From a virus: a stretch of 36,363 nucleotides of DNA. The notes below the pieces were generated by a model. That model did no database searches. It had not been told where the DNA came from and saw nothing but the letters and a program-made list of their open reading frames with translations. Numbering within the stretch: the stretch's first letter is position 1; every line of letters starts with the position of its first letter. The DNA is taken from positions 1 to 36,363 of IMG/VR virus record IMGVR_UViG_3300021130_000008. One strand, 5' to 3'. Made by a program: the position numbers and the translations under genes. Positions 20,941 to 30,053 of the stretch are shown one piece after another.

Positions 20941-23900
20941 TTATGATACTCCTGCTCCACCAACAAACCATCTATCAACAGCAACACGAATGCAAGTTGC
21001 AGTTGCACCAGCAACTAGAGTTCTGCTTCCTGTTGTTGTAGTTCCCGCTAACTGGATTGTAACGTTACCAGCACCAGCAATCGTAAGTGTGGCAGTATTG
21101 CCATTGATTATGCTGATAGCAGCACCATTCGCCCAAGCAACTGTGGCGTTATTGGCAATAGTGTATGTCAAAGTTCCTGTATTGGCTGCATTGAAGATAT
21201 GACCACCAGAATCTGATGCTGCTGTTGTATAGCTTGTATTCTGAATATTCTGTGGAATATCTCTGTAGCCAACTGCATATGCACCAGCACCATAGTTGAC
21301 TGTTGTGCCTCCACCAGTGAATGCTTGGTTACCAGAGATTGTGTAGTTGCCTGAAGTGTTGACATAGCTTGCAGCCGCAACACCACCGAGATTTGTTGCA
21401 TTGTTTGATGTCAACGTAGCTACATTCGCAGCAAGTGTTGAGTTTAGTTGATAAGAAGCTGCTGAGACACCACCGAGATTTGTTGCATTGTTTGCAGTGC
21501 CAGCAGTAAATGATAGTCCTGTACCAGTTAGACCTGAACCAGAACCAGTAAATGTAGTTGCCGTTACTGTGGTAAATGTAGCAGAGTTTGCGGTAGTACC
21601 ACCAATAGCAGCAGGAGAAGCCCAAGAATATCCTGCAAACAAAGTAGCATTCGCCGCTGTACCACTAATACCTAAGCCGTTTGTTGAGTTTGCATAAGCT
21701 TGGCTTGTATTCGCGACAGCATTAGCAACAGCATTTGTGAATGCGGTAGCTGCAATAGTTGCTGCATATGATGTTGCGTTTGTGTAAGCTGCCGAAGCAT
21801 TGCTTGTGATAGCTGTATTGACAGTTCCTAATGAAACACCACCAAGCTGTACTGCATTTACACTCGTTACACTAGCGCCATTACCAGAAATGTTATTAGC
21901 ATAAAGATTCCAGACAAAGCTTGTGTTGCCTAGATTTAGATTATTCGCAGCAGGAATAAACGCAACGTTTGATTGCCATGCAGGAATAGCTGAGTTGTAA
22001 ATCAAGTTAGCAAATGTGCCAACAACAATACCAGCATTGTTTGATGTAATGGCATTCGTTGCACTGTTCGCAAGTACAAGATTTAAATCATTTGTTGTGA
22101 TAACAGTTGAGTTGATGAATGTTGTAGTACCAGCAAGTGTTAGATTTCCAGTGACAGTCAAGTTACCAGAAACAGTAGCACCACCCGAGACGTTTAGACT
22201 TGCTGCATTTAGTGTGGTAAAGTTTGCTGTGTTTGCTGTAGTTGTACCAATAGAACCTGGAGCAGCCCAAGCAGCACTATTGAGCGTGAAACCATTGGTC
22301 GAGTTTGCCCATGAGCCAGGATTTGTTGTTGCAATATATGCTGTATTGACTGAAACACCAGTGGCTGATACTGCAATACTGTTATCCGCATTTGCAACAT
22401 AGACTGTGCCCGATGATGTGATAGTACCACCATTCAAGCCATTGGCAAAAGCAATAGATGTGACTGTTCCTGGATTTGTTGTTACTGTACCCCAATAAAC
22501 ACCACTGATCGAGTTCGACATTAGAACTTTGCCAGAAGCACCAGACAATGCACCGTTTGCTAGAACAATCGAGGTTGTGCTGAATACAAAACCATTTGCA
22601 ATAGTATTGCCTGTGAATGTTGTATTGCCTGCAATCGTGAAAGCGGCTGTTGTGTTTACGATGTTTGTTGGAAGCTGTGCATATGGCAAAGTACCAGATG
22701 ACATGTTTGATGCATTGGTATAATAACTAGCTGGCTGACCATTGAAGTTGGTTGAGTTATTTGCAGTAAGTGTTGCTACGTTTGTAGATAGACCAGCAGT
22801 TGTCTGATAGTTTCCTAGATTTGCTGATAGTTGTGCGTTAGATACAACATTAGCGGCTGATACAGAACCTACAAAGTTTGCGCTATTTGATGTGCCAGTA
22901 AATGTTGTTGAGTTGATCGTAGCATTGACAGATGCGTTGCCGATAACGATTGTGTTTGTGTTTACAGCAACACTATTCGCTGCTGTTCCAACATAAACAT
23001 TTGACGACGCATTAACAAAGCCAGCATTTAGATTGCCAGAGACAGTTGTTGCTATTACGTTTGTGACGTAAATATTTGACCAAACATAACCAGTATTACC
23101 GAGTGTGTATGTGACGTTTGCTCCAGGAATGAAACTACCATTAGCAACGACTGTGTTTGAGTAAGTAACTGCACCAGTAACGTATAGATTGCCTGATACT
23201 GTAACATTAGCAGAAAAGGTAGAGTTGCCTGTGACGTTCAATAGACCACCGACTGTGACATTAGCAGTAGCATTTACCTGAGCAGTATTGACTACTATAG
23301 CAGCAACGTTAGCTGTAACTGTTGTTGCCGAAACTGTTGTCGCAATAACATTCGCTGTGACTGTGGTACCAACCAAGTTAGCATTGACTGTTGTTGCATT
23401 CAACGTTGTGGCATTTACAGTTGTTGTATTGACGTTGCCTACGTTGGCGAGACCAGTTACTGTGATTGTCCCTGGAGTAAGAGTAGTAACGACAGATGTA
23501 TTGCCAAGAACAACTGATGTTGTATTTGCTGAGAAACCATTTGTAGTACCGATTGTGCCAATAAGCAATGCGCCTGTAGCATTTGCAACAGCTACACCAG
23601 AAGAGTTGATTACAACATTACCAGCAGCAACAACACTAGCATTTGACGCATAGACTGTTGTGGTAGAAACGTTTGCCGTTGCATTAACAATCGATGTGAC
23701 CACCGCTGTTGAGTTGATTACTGAGTTGGCAGTTGAGTTGCCAATAACAACGTTTGATGCGGTTAGAACACCACTTGTGTTTGTTGTTAGATTATAAAGT
23801 GCTTCTACAACTGAGTTGCCATATCCATAAACTGTGCTATTACCAACATTGGCAGAAGATGAGTTGATTAGATATACACTGGTGTTTACCCCACCAGCCG

Positions 23901-24396
23901 CAGTAACTAAAGCGTCATATGTAGAGTTGCCAAAGCCATATGCTGTGGAGTTACCTGTAAAGAAGTGTGTTGTATTGATCTGTGTGTTTACGGTACTGTT
24001 ACCTAAAGTAACTAGTGTTGCGTTTGCAGAGAAACCTTGAGTTGTTCCAATAGTTGAAACAAGAAGAGATCCAGTAGCATTTGCAACAGATACGCCAGAA
24101 GAGTTGATAACAACATTACCAGCAGCAACAACACTAGCATTTGTGGCATAGACTGTAACAGTGTTGACATTGATTGTAGAGGTAAGAGAACCAGTGACGT
24201 TTACGTTTGCACCAGCATTCACTGTACCAGTGATTACAACGTTGCCTTGAACGTTTGCTGTACCAGTAACAGTAAGAGCAGCATCGGGAGAAGTGTTATT
24301 GATACCTACGTTAGTCGTACCACCCACAGCATAGATTAGACTGCCATTAGCGATGATACCATTCTTTGCGATGAATGTTGAGTTAGTAGATGACAT
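20941..24396 (-). CDS. Long tail fibre protein, repeat-rich
   Basis: The 1151-aa protein is almost entirely Asn/Thr/Val/Ala/Ser/Gly beta-repeats, typical of trimeric phage fibres. The N-terminus has NGIIANGSLIYAVGGTTNVG, the middle has VTGNLTLAGTTTF-like strands, and ATLTSNNATNLGGVAAASYV repeats lie near the end. The C-terminus is a capping domain (TTAASDSGGHIFNAANTGTL ... TATCIRVAVDRWFVGG) of a type shared with the protein at 25107-26171. An internal duplication is visible (VVAAGNVVINSSGVSVANAT twice). A late promoter (24429-24436) lies 33 nt upstream. The glycine-rich adhesin-like gene follows immediately, so the two probably form one fibre. Confidence 0.8.
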   Translation of the reverse strand: MSSTNSTFIAKNGIIANGSLIYAVGGTTNVGINNTSPDAALTVTGTANVQGNVVITGTVNAGANVNVTGSLTSTINVNTVTVYATNASVVAAGNVVINSSGVSVANATGSLLVSTIGTTQGFSANATLVTLGNSTVNTQINTTHFFTGNSTAYGFGNSTYDALVTAAGGVNTSVYLINSSSANVGNSTVYGYGNSVVEALYNLTTNTSGVLTASNVVIGNSTANSVINSTAVVTSIVNATANVSTTTVYASNASVVAAGNVVINSSGVAVANATGALLIGTIGTTNGFSANTTSVVLGNTSVVTTLTPGTITVTGLANVGNVNTTTVNATTLNATTVNANLVGTTVTANVIATTVSATTVTANVAAIVVNTAQVNATANVTVGGLLNVTGNSTFSANVTVSGNLYVTGAVTYSNTVVANGSFIPGANVTYTLGNTGYVWSNIYVTNVIATTVSGNLNAGFVNASSNVYVGTAANSVAVNTNTIVIGNASVNATINSTTFTGTSNSANFVGSVSAANVVSNAQLSANLGNYQTTAGLSTNVATLTANNSTNFNGQPASYYTNASNMSSGTLPYAQLPTNIVNTTAAFTIAGNTTFTGNTIANGFVFSTTSIVLANGALSGASGKVLMSNSISGVYWGTVTTNPGTVTSIAFANGLNGGTITSSGTVYVANADNSIAVSATGVSVNTAYIATTNPGSWANSTNGFTLNSAAWAAPGSIGTTTANTANFTTLNAASLNVSGGATVSGNLTVTGNLTLAGTTTFINSTVITTNDLNLVLANSATNAITSNNAGIVVGTFANLIYNSAIPAWQSNVAFIPAANNLNLGNTSFVWNLYANNISGNGASVTSVNAVQLGGVSLGTVNTAITSNASAAYTNATSYAATIAATAFTNAVANAVANTSQAYANSTNGLGISGTAANATLFAGYSWASPAAIGGTTANSATFTTVTATTFTGSGSGLTGTGLSFTAGTANNATNLGGVSAASYQLNSTLAANVATLTSNNATNLGGVAAASYVNTSGNYTISGNQAFTGGGTTVNYGAGAYAVGYRDIPQNIQNTSYTTAASDSGGHIFNAANTGTLTYTIANNATVAWANGAAISIINGNTATLTIAGAGNVTIQLAGTTTTGSRTLVAGATATCIRVAVDRWFVGGAGVS
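23530..23662 (-). repeat. Internal fibre repeat, copy 1
   Basis: It encodes VYASNASVVAAGNVVINSSG and the following VAVANATGALLIGTIGTTNG. It pairs with 24010-24154. The part with AACATTACCAGCAGCAACAA is identical in both copies. Confidence 0.75.
24010..24154 (-). repeat. Internal fibre repeat, copy 2
   Basis: It encodes VYATNASVVAAGNVVINSSG, then VSVANATGSLLVSTIGTTQG. It is a near-identical direct repeat of 23530-23662 within the same gene. Confidence 0.75.
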
Positions 24397-24428
24397 TTCG
24401 GTTCCCTCTCCCCGATTGATATTCTACT

Positions 24429-24436
24429 TATTTATA
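24429..24436 (-). promoter_or_regulatory. T4-type late promoter for long fibre gene
   Basis: The minus strand reads TATAAATA, 33 nt before the fibre ATG, between copy 2 of the adhesin-like gene and the fibre. Confidence 0.85.
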
Positions 24437-24447
24437 ACAAACAAACA

Positions 24448-25098
24448 TTATGAATAAGTAAACTGAACTTGACCATTGGCACCAGCACCGCCAGGGCTAC
24501 CAGATGAACCACCAAAGTTCCCACCAGCACCACCACCACCTGGTGGATTACCAGCGCCCCCACTAGTAGTTTGCGCAGAGCCACCTGGTGTTGTGCCATT
24601 TGGTGCAGCAGCGCCCGTTAAAGTCTGTCCGCCACTACCATTACCTGATGTGTTTGTATCACCACCAGAAGCTGTACCGCCCGCACCCTGATTACCGGTA
24701 CTACTTCCTTGAATGCCTCCCGAACCTCCAGTTGTCAATAGCGAAAATGATGTTGTAAATGTGCCCTGTGCTGTATTAGATGATCCACCAATACTACCAG
24801 GGCTTGCTGTTCCAGATCCACCTGCGCCACCTGCGCCGACTGAATATGTGAAAGTTTTGCCCCAGCTGGTCGAAGTTAGTGCAAACGTTTTTTTCGAATA
24901 GCCACCAGATCCGCCACCACCACCAGCAGTAGTGATACATAAACTAGAACCATGCCCACCACCACCGCCAGCGCCCCACACTTCAATAATAACCTGTGAT
25001 GTGTTTGTGGGTATTGTTTCAGTTCCTGTGCCTGACGTGGTGTACTTGTGTACGGTTGTAGAGGTTCTTCTCTTTTCAAGCCCAATCATAGATGGCAT
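24448..25098 (-). CDS. Glycine-rich tail-fibre adhesin-like protein, copy 2
   Basis: The 216-aa protein from ATG 25098 (MPSMIGLEKRRTSTT) was chosen because the upstream frame overlaps the fibre gene and lacks family resemblance. The RBS is weak. It has the same plan as 20301-20939: TSGTGTETIPTNTSQVIIEV, WGAGGGGGHGS, CITTAGGGGGSGGYSKKT, Gly-rich runs, and ending QVQFTYS. It starts 8 nt after the stop of the fibre-like gene at 25107. The paired fibre-adhesin arrangement repeats that downstream, which suggests duplication followed by divergence, perhaps for two receptors. Confidence 0.7.
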   Translation of the reverse strand: MPSMIGLEKRRTSTTVHKYTTSGTGTETIPTNTSQVIIEVWGAGGGGGHGSSLCITTAGGGGGSGGYSKKTFALTSTSWGKTFTYSVGAGGAGGSGTASPGSIGGSSNTAQGTFTTSFSLLTTGGSGGIQGSSTGNQGAGGTASGGDTNTSGNGSGGQTLTGAAAPNGTTPGGSAQTTSGGAGNPPGGGGAGGNFGGSSGSPGGAGANGQVQFTYS

Positions 25099-25106
25099 AA
25101 TAAACA

Positions 25107-26171
25107 CTATGCAGTATCTCCACCGAGTACCCAAACAGCCGCGGCACCAGCATTTGATCTTACGTACACTGTTGCTAATGCCCATTGTCCACCAGTATTT
25201 GCACCAGTTGATCTATGAAAGAATGTTGTACCAGCAGCGTTAGCAAATGTAACGTTGCCTGTATTTACTTGAACGATTGTGCAAGTAAACCCAGCGGGCG
25301 CACTATTTGGAAGTGTTACGGTTGCAGCAGCAGTATTGTTTATTTCAAGTATTTTACCAGAATCCGTATTTGCAAGAGTATATGCTGTTACTGATTGTAA
25401 GTTTACGTTTGCAAGGAACCCTGTGATAATAGAGTTAGAGAACGTGGTCGCTGCGTTAGTGATAACCACGTTCTGTGTTGCATTTCCTACAGTAACGTTT
25501 GCTGTTGCGGTGTATATAGCAGCATTCACTACACCAGTTGTATTTGCTACGAATACACCAGATGTATTTGCGATTACGTTAGATGATGCTAGGTTAGCTG
25601 ATGTCGTTACAAATAACGTTGCTGTGTTTGTTTGACCAGTAATGTTGATTGCAGTAGTATTTACCAATGTAGAGTTAGCAGTAAATGTTGTGCTAACGTT
25701 GATAGAGCCTGTCGCGTATAACTTTGTAAGATTTAATGTACCAGATGAATCGTTTTGTGTACCATTGCCTAGAGACAATGATGCGGCGGCAGAACGAGAA
25801 ATACCCGAATCATTATTCCAAGATACTACTTGACCAGCAGCAACATTTACATAACCTGTTGTGGTTATACCTGTTGAGTTGGCAATAAATGAAGTACCGA
25901 CAGAGTGTACAGCAGCGTTTACTACACCAGTTGTATTGGATACAAAGACACCGGCTGAGTTGATCGATACGTTACCACCAGATACGCTATATGATGGAGC
26001 ATTTGCGCCGACCACGATTAATGTAGAGCCATTGCTCGTATAGAGAATCTGATCTGGCATATTCAACGCAAGACCGCCAGCATTGATATACTGACTGTTG
26101 GTTGAAACCGTAGTATTAGGTTGTCTACCAGCAACAGATGTGCGGAAGACTTGCAACACAGTATTGGCCAT
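25107..26171 (-). CDS. Tail fibre protein, short
   Basis: The 354-aa repeat-rich protein starts with VLQVFRTSVAGRQPNTTVST and IDAGG-like YINAGGLALNMPDQILY, a fibre N-terminal pattern. Beta-repeats follow, including NITGQTNTATLFVTTSANLA, shared almost identically with the fibre at 26425-29709. The capping domain is VTAYTLANTDSGKILEINNT to RSNAGAAAVWVLGG, the same type as at the end of 20941-24396. The RBS is AGAGG. No late box precedes it, so it is probably read from upstream. Confidence 0.75.
   Translation of the reverse strand: MANTVLQVFRTSVAGRQPNTTVSTNSQYINAGGLALNMPDQILYTSNGSTLIVVGANAPSYSVSGGNVSINSAGVFVSNTTGVVNAAVHSVGTSFIANSTGITTTGYVNVAAGQVVSWNNDSGISRSAAASLSLGNGTQNDSSGTLNLTKLYATGSINVSTTFTANSTLVNTTAINITGQTNTATLFVTTSANLASSNVIANTSGVFVANTTGVVNAAIYTATANVTVGNATQNVVITNAATTFSNSIITGFLANVNLQSVTAYTLANTDSGKILEINNTAAATVTLPNSAPAGFTCTIVQVNTGNVTFANAAGTTFFHRSTGANTGGQWALATVYVRSNAGAAAVWVLGGDTA
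25524..25689 (-). repeat. Fibre repeat shared between genes, copy A
   Basis: It encodes VNTTAINITGQTNTATLFVT, TSANLASSNVIANTSGVFVA and N. At roughly 80 percent DNA identity by eye it matches 28168-28334 and partly 27489-27604 in another fibre gene. Confidence 0.7.
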
Positions 26172-26205
26172 ATGGCACCTCTAAGTCAACTGGTATGTAC
26201 CAGTA

Positions 26206-26412
26206 TTAAAAATCTTCTTCAGTCTTCTTTGCTACTGACTTCTTTCCTGCTTTATCTAAAGCAATCCGAAGCTTTTCGTTCTCAATATTTAGTTCTTCAA
26301 TCGCCTTTGTTTTGAAATGAGAGTCCGTCTCTAGAAACAAGACTCTCGTTTGCAAGTCGATTAATGTTGCTTTCATCTTTTCAATATAAACAGTGATAAA
26401 CTCTTCAGTCAT
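26206..26412 (-). CDS. Small coiled-coil protein, unknown
   Basis: The 68-aa protein has heptad-like hydrophobics in YIEKMKATLIDLQTRVLFLE and AIEELNIENEKLRIALDKAG, and a charged C-terminus. The RBS AAGGAT precedes the ATG at 26412. It lies between two fibre genes and may be a fibre accessory or chaperone; nothing specific can be recognised. Confidence 0.65.
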   Translation of the reverse strand: MTEEFITVYIEKMKATLIDLQTRVLFLETDSHFKTKAIEELNIENEKLRIALDKAGKKSVAKKTEEDF

Positions 26413-26424
26413 AATATATCCTTA

Positions 26425-29400
26425 TTAGAATGTCCCGCCGTCGATACCTCCGAATGCTGGGATATTATTTAGAATCTGTAGAACAGTGCCGTTAGCACCA
26501 GCAGATGCTAGGCCAACTGGTCCAGAGCCGTTACCATAGAGAACAGCAGCAGAAGTTAGTGTCAGTAGACCAGTACCACCAGAACCTGCTCCAAGAGCAG
26601 TGGCAAGCGATAGTGTGTTAGCAGTGATGTTGACATTGACAGTCGAATTCGCTGTGATCGTAACACCAGACTGAGTTGATGTGACACCAAGGAATGACAA
26701 TGGCATTGGTGACTGAGTAGCACCAATCGTCGCACCAAATGGCGTTGTGTTCGCTGGATATGATGGATTAGCAATCTGATTGTTCGAAACAAATAGTGAG
26801 AAGCTATTTGAAGATGCAACACGAGCCAAGCCATAGAATGCTGTATAATAAGCATTCGCAGTACCAACAGAACTTGTACCAGAAGCAACCTGAGACATAA
26901 TCAAGTTGGTCGAGTTGACCACAGTGACAAATGTGTTCGCAGGAATGTTTGTACCAGTGATCAACTCACCGACATAGAAGCCAGCAGTTGTTGTCATCTG
27001 TACGTTAGCAGAGTTTAATGTTGTATTCGCTGTAATGTTGGTTGCAGACTGAATAGGCGCACTTGAAATGAATCCAGTGTCTATTACGTCGGATGTGGTA
27101 TTATACGCTGATCCCGATGGTGAAACATAGTTAGGGCTATTTTCATCAGCAAGACCAATGATATTATCATTAATATTTAGATTGGTTGTATTGATCGAAG
27201 CAAGTGTGCCTTGGACATATAAGTTGCCAGAAATGATGGCATTCTGTACGCTAAGATTTGCTGATGTTGCTGAAACGTTACCACCAGTAAACTGAAGAAC
27301 TGAACTATTAACGTTGAAACCGTATGATGTTGCAACTGATGTTGTATTGATTGTTGTATTGCCAAGAGTGTTAGCAATCGCAATGTTTGTTGGACCTGTG
27401 ACTGTTGAGTTACCAGAAACATAGCCAGCAGTAGATACGTTTGTCGTTGGAGTAACAGCAGAACCAACCGAAGAGTGTAAGTTAGCTTGGACAACACCAG
27501 AAGTGTTGGCAACGAACACACCAGAAGTATTAGCAATAACGTTAGATGATGCTATATTAGCTGATGTCGTAACGTATAGTGTTGCTGTATTGATTTGATT
27601 TGTGACGTTTAGATATGAACCAACAGTAAGTGATGATCCAAAGTTAACGGCACCAGAGATGTTTGCAGTACCAGTGACGGCAAGTGTAGCATTAGGTGCA
27701 GTATTGCCAATACCAACGTTGCCGCTGTTTGTGATACGCATTCTTTCATTGGAAGCCAACTGACCACCAGTAAAGAAGTTAACGTAGTTTGTGCCACCAC
27801 CTAGAGATGCAACACCGATCGACAAGTTTGTATTAGCAGAATATAGATAAGCATCTGATGGCTGGCTGATCGTCCAAGAAGAGTTCGACCAGTTGACACC
27901 GACCATACCAAAGTCAGCGAAGTTATTGCCAGAAGGTCCATTACTATCAAAGACAATAAAGTCTGTCGATGACTGTGTGCCTGTGTTGGCATTCCACATA
28001 ACCATTTCGACATAGTTGTTTTGATTACCAGCAAACTCTGCGATAGATGAATCACCAGCATTAAAGCCAATAACAACATTCATATAACTGTTGCCAGTAG
28101 CTAATACAGAAGTATTGGCGAGAGATCCACCACTTGATGTGCCGTATGAACCAGCTTTAAGTGCAAATGCGTTAACAACACCTGTAGCATTTGCGACAAA
28201 CACACCAGAGGTATTTGCGATTACGTTAGATGATGCGATATTGGCTGATGTAGTGACAAAAAGTGTTGCGGTATTTGTTTGACCAGTAATATTAACGGCA
28301 GTAGCATTAACTAGTGTAGAGTTAGCAGTAAATGTGGCACCAGTCTGTATTGTAGTCGCATTTACTGTGCCAGTGGTCCAAACGCCTGTTGCATTAAGCT
28401 GTACGGCTGATGCGATATTAGCTGATGTTGTTGCATAGATCGTAGCAGCATTCACCTGACCAGATACGTTGATGTATGGACCAGAGAAACCAGTAGTTGC
28501 ATAGATCGTACCAGCATTTACTGTAGCAGTATTGACTGATGAACCCTGAACAACAGTTGAGCCTATTGCCAATGTTGTCGATGATAGGTTAGCAATAGAT
28601 GCACCACCCGTACCACTGATTACCTGAACAAAAGTAGAACCAGTGTTTGATTGTACAACAATATTAGCACTTGATGTGATTGAACTGTTGCCGATTGCAA
28701 GACTTGCTGATGTTAAGTTTGCAACAGATGACGAGTTCTGAATGGTAAACTGTGGCGCACCAGAGATTGTGTTATTACCGTAAGAAACAGAAGTTGTACT
28801 GTTTGTTGTGATTGTAAAAGATGGTGCAGTTGATGTATTACCAGCAACAGAAATCGATGTTGTGTTGATCTGTACGTTACCAACGTTGGCATATACACCA
28901 ATAGAAACGTTAGAACTAAAAGTAATAGTGTTCTGGAATGTCTGAGTATTTGACCAGTTCCAGTTGTTTGCAGCGATCTGGGCACCAGTTAGACCAGCAG
29001 AAGCAGCAGCCCAGTAAGGAGCGCCTGTGGCACCATTTGTTGTTAGAACATAACCAGCAGTACCAGTTGAGCCGTTAGCATTTAATGGAATACCAGAAAT
29101 AGTTACCTGAGTTGTATTTGCAACAAAAGTCGCACCATTTGTGCTGAGTGAGTTTGCTTGGATTGTGTTGGCCGCAATCGCAGTTACAGAACTATTACCA
29201 CCAGAGAATGTGATGCTGTTTCCAGAGAACGTCTGATTATTTGTCCATGTATATGCAAAGCTAGTGTTAGCACCACCAGAAGCGATCTTACCAGAGACAT
29301 ATGTGATAATAGCTTGTGATGTTACAAGTTCTGAACCAGAACCGCCACCAGATGCATTTGCACCAAGTATTGATGATGATGTTGAGTTAGAAATAGAAGT

Positions 29401-29709
29401 GATTAGAACGTTTGATGGAGTCAAAGCTGATGTTGTGATCATCAACCCTGAAGTCAGTGTATTTGAAATGAATGAGTTGGCGTCAACGACTACCGTAGCA
29501 TTAGCGGCAAGAGTACCAGGCGTAACTACGTTATTGACATATCCGTATTTGGTACCACCAATGAGCAAAGCAGTTGTACCAACGCCAGTCTGAGCGCCGA
29601 TGAAGAATCCGTTTGATGAATACGAATAAGCAAGTTCACCGCCATTCAACGTAGTAGTTGGTGTAGCTGATGTGTTACTACGTCTGATTTGAACGATTGT
29701 ATTTGACAT
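26425..29709 (-). CDS. Long tail fibre protein
   Basis: The 1094-aa protein starts with VQIRRSNTSATPTTTLNGGE and LAYSYSSNGFFIGAQTG, a fibre N-terminus common in marine T4-like phages (RRS ... L..GELAYS ... FIG). Long Asn/Thr-rich beta-repeats follow. A more complex segment (WNANTGTQSSTDFIVFDSNG, GMVGVNWSNSSWTISQPSD, NERMRITNSGNVGIGNTAPN) resembles a domain often found before a chaperone-like region. A recurrent module is at about 26846-27022. The C-terminus ends ATVLQILNNIPAFGGIDGGTF-like, without the capping domain. ATG 29709 overlaps the previous stop (TAATG). Confidence 0.78.
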   Translation of the reverse strand: MSNTIVQIRRSNTSATPTTTLNGGELAYSYSSNGFFIGAQTGVGTTALLIGGTKYGYVNNVVTPGTLAANATVVVDANSFISNTLTSGLMITTSALTPSNVLITSISNSTSSSILGANASGGGSGSELVTSQAIITYVSGKIASGGANTSFAYTWTNNQTFSGNSITFSGGNSSVTAIAANTIQANSLSTNGATFVANTTQVTISGIPLNANGSTGTAGYVLTTNGATGAPYWAAASAGLTGAQIAANNWNWSNTQTFQNTITFSSNVSIGVYANVGNVQINTTSISVAGNTSTAPSFTITTNSTTSVSYGNNTISGAPQFTIQNSSSVANLTSASLAIGNSSITSSANIVVQSNTGSTFVQVISGTGGASIANLSSTTLAIGSTVVQGSSVNTATVNAGTIYATTGFSGPYINVSGQVNAATIYATTSANIASAVQLNATGVWTTGTVNATTIQTGATFTANSTLVNATAVNITGQTNTATLFVTTSANIASSNVIANTSGVFVANATGVVNAFALKAGSYGTSSGGSLANTSVLATGNSYMNVVIGFNAGDSSIAEFAGNQNNYVEMVMWNANTGTQSSTDFIVFDSNGPSGNNFADFGMVGVNWSNSSWTISQPSDAYLYSANTNLSIGVASLGGGTNYVNFFTGGQLASNERMRITNSGNVGIGNTAPNATLAVTGTANISGAVNFGSSLTVGSYLNVTNQINTATLYVTTSANIASSNVIANTSGVFVANTSGVVQANLHSSVGSAVTPTTNVSTAGYVSGNSTVTGPTNIAIANTLGNTTINTTSVATSYGFNVNSSVLQFTGGNVSATSANLSVQNAIISGNLYVQGTLASINTTNLNINDNIIGLADENSPNYVSPSGSAYNTTSDVIDTGFISSAPIQSATNITANTTLNSANVQMTTTAGFYVGELITGTNIPANTFVTVVNSTNLIMSQVASGTSSVGTANAYYTAFYGLARVASSNSFSLFVSNNQIANPSYPANTTPFGATIGATQSPMPLSFLGVTSTQSGVTITANSTVNVNITANTLSLATALGAGSGGTGLLTLTSAAVLYGNGSGPVGLASAGANGTVLQILNNIPAFGGIDGGTF
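26846..27022 (-). repeat. Recurrent beta-module inside long fibre
   Basis: It runs from LNSANVQMTTTAGFYVGELI to SSVGTANAY, with the core NIPANTFVTVVNSTNLIMSQ. It has the same pattern as in gp15 and gp18. Confidence 0.55.
27489..27604 (-). repeat. Fibre repeat shared between genes, copy C (partial)
   Basis: It encodes NQINTATLYVTTSANIASSN and VIANTSGVFVANTSGVV. It is related to 25524-25689 and 28168-28334. Confidence 0.65.
28168..28334 (-). repeat. Fibre repeat shared between genes, copy B
   Basis: It encodes VNATAVNITGQTNTATLFVT and TSANIASSNVIANTSGVFVA. It is the closest match to copy A in the neighbouring fibre gene. Confidence 0.7.
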
Positions 29710-30053
29710 TAGAAGTTCCCGCCATCGATGCTAGTTATGTTTAAGTTATTTGGAGATTCCAGAATAAACTTTTCTTCTTCAGCATTATATACGAGAGTAT
29801 TACCATCAGACTCGTCAAGTAGTTCAACGTCTAATAGACCACGTAACTCATTTGCGGCAATCAATGCATCATTTCTTATTACAATAGGTGTCGCGTTTGT
29901 TGAAAATCGAATAGGATTAGTTACTGGAGCAGATACTTCTGCTTCAATGTTTTCATGTTCTGCACCAACCTTAACCGATTTTGGTGCAAATGTATTTGTT
30001 CCGATTTTAATATTCGAATTGCCCGTAGGGCTAATTCTTACATTAATCGCCAT
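29709..30053 (-). CDS. Fibre-associated protein, unknown
   Basis: The 114-aa protein starts MAINVRISPTGNSNIKIGTN, continues with FAPKSVKVGAEHENIEAEVS and ends LESPNNLNITSIDGGNF. The end IDGGNF echoes the IDGGTF at the C-terminus of the downstream fibre (26425-29709). This may reflect shared ancestry or a copied tail. It overlaps the upstream gene by 11 nt and the downstream gene by 1 nt, so it belongs to one tight operon. A role as fibre attachment or collar piece is conceivable but not shown. Confidence 0.7.
   Translation of the reverse strand: MAINVRISPTGNSNIKIGTNTFAPKSVKVGAEHENIEAEVSAPVTNPIRFSTNATPIVIRNDALIAANELRGLLDVELLDESDGNTLVYNAEEEKFILESPNNLNITSIDGGNF

Noticed and set aside
20870-24040. 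Plus-strand Val/Ala-rich ORFs opposite the fibre genes
   Set aside because: They are complements of Asn/Thr codon repeats in the fibres. No start signals support them.
20941-29709. Repeats in the fibre region as a possible CRISPR array or diversity-generating retroelement
   Set aside because: The repeats are in-frame, of variable length and have no constant spacer pattern. No reverse transcriptase or template repeat is present in the window.
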